The notes beneath the pieces are model-generated. The model did no database searches. It was not told the origin of the DNA and was given only the letters and a program-made list of their open reading frames with translations. Both the position numbers and the translations under genes were made by a program. Source: an uncultured Clostridia bacterium (GTDB lineage: Bacteria > Bacillota_A > Clostridia > TANB77 > CAG-508). From it: a stretch of DNA of 10,660 nt. The stretch spans positions 1 to 10,660 of the forward strand of contig CANQZZ010000038.1 in NCBI GenBank assembly GCA_947628465.1. Reading direction: 5' to 3'. This document shows positions 8,529-10,660 of this stretch, one piece after another (the stretch's first letter is position 1; each line of letters opens with the position of its first letter).

Positions 8529-9366
8529 TTAAAAAAATTTCATACTATATTTACAATCAAATTTTTCATCTGGTTTTAGTGTTATTATACCTTCTTTATC
8601 TTTAAAATTTTTTGATTCTATTACTTTATCTGCTGTATTAAACCATGGCTCTATACATATAAATGATGCATTAGGAACGCTCCATATTCCGAAGTATTGG
8701 AAAGTCTGACATGTCAAATTCTAAAATTTTTTTATCATCCTTTTTTTGTTTCAACATTATCTTTTTTGATTTGAATTTTTTTATCATTATAGCATCATTT
8801 ACAAAACTATCTTTTTCTATTTCTATTATTTTACCTTCTTTTAATAAATTTGCTGAAGGTTTATTTGATATATACTGCCCATCTACCTCCATAAATTCAA
8901 TCTCATTTTCTTTTTGGTCTAATTCTAAATAATATTCTTCTTGCTTTAAATCAAGTTTAAATCCTGGATGTCCTCCTATACCAAAATACATTTCATTTTT
9001 GCTTTTATTTATTACTCTATATTTTACTGTTAATGTGTCATTATCTACTATATATGTAATATATAATTCAAACTGGAATGGATACATCTTTAAAGTATTT
9101 TCATCACTTTTTGTCATATACACTTTTTCATTTTCAGTTTCTTGTACAAGCTTAAATTCCATATCTTTGGCAAATCCATGTTGAGGTATTGTATATTTTT
9201 CGTTATTGATTATTGTTTGATTATCTTTTAATCTTCCTACCATTGGAAAAAGTATAGGTGCTATTCTATCCCAATCTTTTTTTCCGTCATGTAGCATTTC
9301 TTTATCATTAAATTTAATACTTGTAAGCTCTGCTCCTTTGTTTGAAATTTCTATTTTTAATGACAT
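8529..9366 (-). CDS. Aldose 1-epimerase-like protein (LacX type), read through one CGGA +1 site
   Basis: A galactose-mutarotase-fold protein of the LacX/YeaD-like branch, which interconverts anomers of an aldose; the true substrate cannot be told. Motifs: NKGAELTSI (9-17), LFPMVGRL, IPQHGF (possible catalytic His), FGIGGHPGF, and after the shift LGIWSVPNASFICIEPW, where IEPW carries the probable catalytic Glu. The plain frame reads ILRNMERS and stops at 8671, before that Glu. Skipping the C at 8691 yields 278 residues, near the usual length. The start has GAGGTGAT upstream and lies behind a good promoter. It heads an operon with the lipid kinase and the coiled-coil gene; the functional link is not evident. 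Confidence 0.93.
8688..8691 (-). other. CGGA shift site 7 (epimerase, Gly226)
   Basis: Context CTT-C-GGA-ATA. The C at 8691 is surplus. The shift restores LGIWSVPNASF; the plain frame stops at 8671. Confidence 0.96.
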
Positions 9367-9388
9367 CTATAATCACCTCATGTTTTTA

Positions 9389-9417
9389 ATTTTATCATAA
9401 TAATTATATTATATCAA
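9389..9417 (-). promoter_or_regulatory. Promoter of the epimerase-kinase-coiled-coil operon
   Basis: Minus-strand -35 TTGATA (9412-9417), 17-nt spacer, -10 TAAAAT (9389-9394) preceded by TGA, an extended -10. It lies ~22 nt upstream of the start codon of the epimerase, so the 5' leader is short. Confidence 0.7.
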
Positions 9418-9437
9418 ATATAAAATTAATAACTACT

Positions 9438-9466
9438 TTGTAATATTTATCTATTTTTGGTAAATA
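9438..9466 (+). promoter_or_regulatory. Possible promoter of the helical-protein gene
   Basis: TTGTAA (9438-9443), 17-nt spacer and TAAATA (9461-9466). Both boxes are imperfect and the region is so AT-rich that chance matches are common, so this is weak. It would be back to back with the minus-strand promoter. Confidence 0.35.
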
Positions 9467-9501
9467 CTAAAGATACTATGTTTTAAAATGGAGGGTTTAT
9501 T

Positions 9502-9936
9502 ATGGAAAATCAAAATTTAAATATTTTAGATGAAGTAAATAAAGGTGCAACTATGGGAATGAACGCAATTTCCTACGTATCTGATAAAGTTTCTGATGAT
9601 AAGTTTAAGCAAGTTCTTGATACTGAATACAATAAGTATAGAGATATTTCTAGAAGAGTACATCATTTATATTCTAATTATAGCGATAAAGAACCACATG
9701 AAACAAATGCTATGAATAAAGCAATGACTTGGTATGGAATTCAAATGAAAACTATGACAGATAGTACGACTTCTAAATTATCAGAATTATTAATGCAAGG
9801 TACTAATATGGGAATTATTGAGGGAAGACGTCTTATTAATCAAAATGATGATGCTGCCGATGATGTAAAAAATATTTTAAATGATTTTGTTGTGATGCAA
9901 GAAGATAGTGTTGAAACTTTGAAGAAATATTTGTAA
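9502..9936 (+). CDS. Conserved small all-helical protein of unknown function
   Basis: 144 residues, no signal peptide or membrane segment, predicted almost wholly helical with breaks near 61-66 (SDKEPH) and 112-118 (INQNDDA), suggesting a four-helix bundle of ferritin-like shape. The stretches HETNAMNKAMTWYG (67-80) and GTNMGIIEGRR (100-110) look like family signatures; from memory similar proteins are common and uncharacterised in Clostridia. Whether it binds metal cannot be told from the residues. Ribosome site GGAGGG lies 6 nt before the ATG. It is a single-gene unit between a weak promoter and a clear terminator. CGT is used as arginine (Arg110); there is no CGG. Confidence 0.85.
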   Translation: MENQNLNILDEVNKGATMGMNAISYVSDKVSDDKFKQVLDTEYNKYRDISRRVHHLYSNYSDKEPHETNAMNKAMTWYGIQMKTMTDSTTSKLSELLMQGTNMGIIEGRRLINQNDDAADDVKNILNDFVVMQEDSVETLKKYL

Positions 9937-9960
9937 TTTATTAATTAAGTCTTAAATATG

Positions 9961-10000
9961 AATAAAAGGAACATCAATAAAAAAGATGTCCTTTTTTATT
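9961..10000 (+). terminator. Intrinsic terminator after the helical-protein gene
   Basis: AAAAGG-A-ACATC pairs with GATGT-CCTTTT (one bulged A) around an A-rich loop and ends in a run of T. It begins ~25 nt after the stop codon. Confidence 0.85.
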
Positions 10001-10027
10001 GAATATAACATTTCTATATGATAATAT
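9999..10027 (+). promoter_or_regulatory. Promoter of the small membrane-protein genes
   Basis: TTGAAT (9999-10004), 17-nt spacer, TAATAT (10022-10027) preceded by TGA as an extended -10. It starts in the tail of the preceding terminator, so the two units are insulated but packed together. Confidence 0.6.
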
Positions 10028-10060
10028 ATATTCAAATAATCTTAAAGGAGGAATTTTTTT

Positions 10061-10384
10061 ATGAATAACAATGTTAGAATTATTTATTTGTACATAGTTT
10101 CTTTTATAACATTAGGAATGATTGTTGTCGGAATTTTTTCGACTGTATATAATTTTACAAGTTACATTTATCCAACTTCTTATGTGTTTTTTGAAGATGA
10201 TACTTATGATTATTCTTATGATATAACAACTACAAAAAATTCACGTGAAATTAGCAAGACTAATTATAAAAGGGAAAAAATAAAGGACGGAGTAGTTTCA
10301 TTAGTTGTTGTAGCATTAGGTGGCATACTTTATAAATATCATTGGAATATAATTAAAGAAAATGAGAAAAAGGGAGGAATGTAA
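10061..10384 (+). CDS. Small membrane protein with two predicted membrane segments
   Basis: 107 residues with hydrophobic segments at ~7-30 (IIYLYIVSFITLGMIVVGIF) and ~77-92, flanking an outer or inner loop rich in Tyr, Asp and Thr (~36-60). It resembles, from memory, small DUF5671-like membrane proteins of Clostridia, but I cannot confirm this. Strong ribosome site AAAGGAGG 9 nt before the ATG. The next gene starts two bases after its stop, so the two are almost certainly co-translated. The two CGGA strings in it (GTC GGA, GAC GGA) fall in the ordinary frame and need no shift. Confidence 0.85.
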   Translation: MNNNVRIIYLYIVSFITLGMIVVGIFSTVYNFTSYIYPTSYVFFEDDTYDYSYDITTTKNSREISKTNYKREKIKDGVVSLVVVALGGILYKYHWNIIKENEKKGGM

Positions 10385-10386
10385 AT

Positions 10387-10660
10387 ATGGCACTTTTATT
10401 AATATTATTTTTATTAATGATTTTCATTATGCCTATAGCTATTATAGCGTTAATAGTTTCTAGTATATTAAAAAAGAAACAAGACCCTAACTCTAGTCTT
10501 GAAGATCCTATAAAAAATACTTATTGCTATATCATTATAATTATAACACTATTTGCTATTATAGTAGGTACTATTTTAATATTTAGAAATGGATTAGATA
10601 TTTTATTGCCAGAGGAAAGTTTATATACTGACTATAATGATAAACAAGCAGATATAAATA
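10387..10660 (+). CDS. Second small membrane protein, 3' end beyond the window (partial)
   Basis: The ATG at 10387 opens a frame that is still open at the window edge after 91 codons. Its ribosome site (GGGAGGA) lies in the last codons of the preceding gene. Two hydrophobic segments (~2-27 and ~47-66) are joined by a Lys-rich turn, KKKQDPNSS, that may face the cytoplasm. No motif recognised; function unknown. No frameshift site is seen in the part present. Confidence 0.8.
   Translation, partial: MALLLILFLLMIFIMPIAIIALIVSSILKKKQDPNSSLEDPIKNTYCYIIIIITLFAIIVGTILIFRNGLDILLPEESLYTDYNDKQADIN

Noticed and set aside
1585..8691. Sequencing or assembly error
   Set aside because: The surplus base is not in a homopolymer, the flanks differ, and many other GGA codons in the same genes have no extra C. 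A modification-linked basecalling error would need a shared native motif, which I do not see beyond GGA. Still worth a raw-read check.
1585..8691. Classic prfB-type programmed frameshift
   Set aside because: No stop codon sits at the shift point and no consistent upstream Shine-Dalgarno-like element or slippery P-site codon is present. The GGAGG at the pyrB site is part of the coding sequence and is not shared by the others.
1585..8691. Simple reassignment of CGG to another amino acid
   Set aside because: A three-base reassignment would not correct the frame; at six of seven sites the plain frame hits a stop within about 15 codons, and at the seventh it destroys the DGE motif.
862..9366. The broken genes are pseudogenes
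   Set aside because: Six neighbouring genes would all have decayed by the same single-base event, with no other frameshift, stop or loss of motif in about 8 kb. Core pyrimidine genes are included. The shared C-before-GGA pattern argues for decoding, not decay.
1..10660. CRISPR array, insertion sequence or prophage
   Set aside because: No spaced direct repeats, transposase, integrase or terminal inverted repeats were found; the only tandem repeat is the coding coiled-coil repeat at 6650-6757.

Overview
The window is about 10.7 kb of very AT-rich bacterial chromosome that looks like a low-GC Firmicute, probably a Clostridia-like gut lineage. The reasons are strong AGGAGG-type ribosome binding sites, AGA as the main arginine codon, a 16S 5' end of Gram-positive type, and a complete carAB-pyrBI set with the zinc-binding regulatory subunit PyrI. 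No genus is assigned.

Layout, right to left on the minus strand: (i) an aldose-1-epimerase-like gene (LacX type), a diacylglycerol/lipid kinase gene and a gene for a membrane-anchored coiled-coil protein form a tightly spaced operon (9366 to 6331) behind a good promoter; (ii) a 27-codon leader ORF with its own promoter ends inside an intrinsic terminator; (iii) carA-carB-pyrB-pyrI follow (6072 to 368), making carbamoyl phosphate and carbamoyl aspartate for UMP synthesis; (iv) a terminator, then at once a strong rRNA promoter, a ~205-nt leader and the first ~44 nt of a 16S rRNA gene running off the left edge. On the plus strand, divergent from the epimerase, are a helical Clostridia-type protein, a terminator, and a promoter driving two small membrane-protein genes, the second cut by the right edge.

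The outstanding feature is translational. Six of the minus-strand genes (carA, carB, pyrB, the lipid kinase, the epimerase and the coiled-coil gene) are each broken in the conventional reading, yet every break is the same: one extra C directly before a GGA glycine codon, so that an in-frame CGG followed by A must be read as C+GGA. There are seven such sites (two in the kinase). Removing the single C restores a full-length family member each time, and the glycine restored lies in a conserved motif (FGIC of the CarA glutaminase, GTMND and DGE of the kinase, IGQ of CarB, LGIW of the epimerase). I checked every CGG on the coding strand of the genes: exactly seven are in frame, all seven are CGGA shift sites, and none can be read as arginine. 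The simplest model is that CGG has no normal tRNA in this organism and that CGGA is decoded as glycine, by a four-base codon or a +1 frameshift. This would be a genome-wide decoding rule rather than a set of unrelated mutations.

A second regulatory observation: the 27-codon leader before carA ends in a very U-rich stretch and its stop codon lies inside the 5' arm of the terminator. This is the arrangement that gives UTP-sensitive attenuation at the E. coli pyrBI operon.
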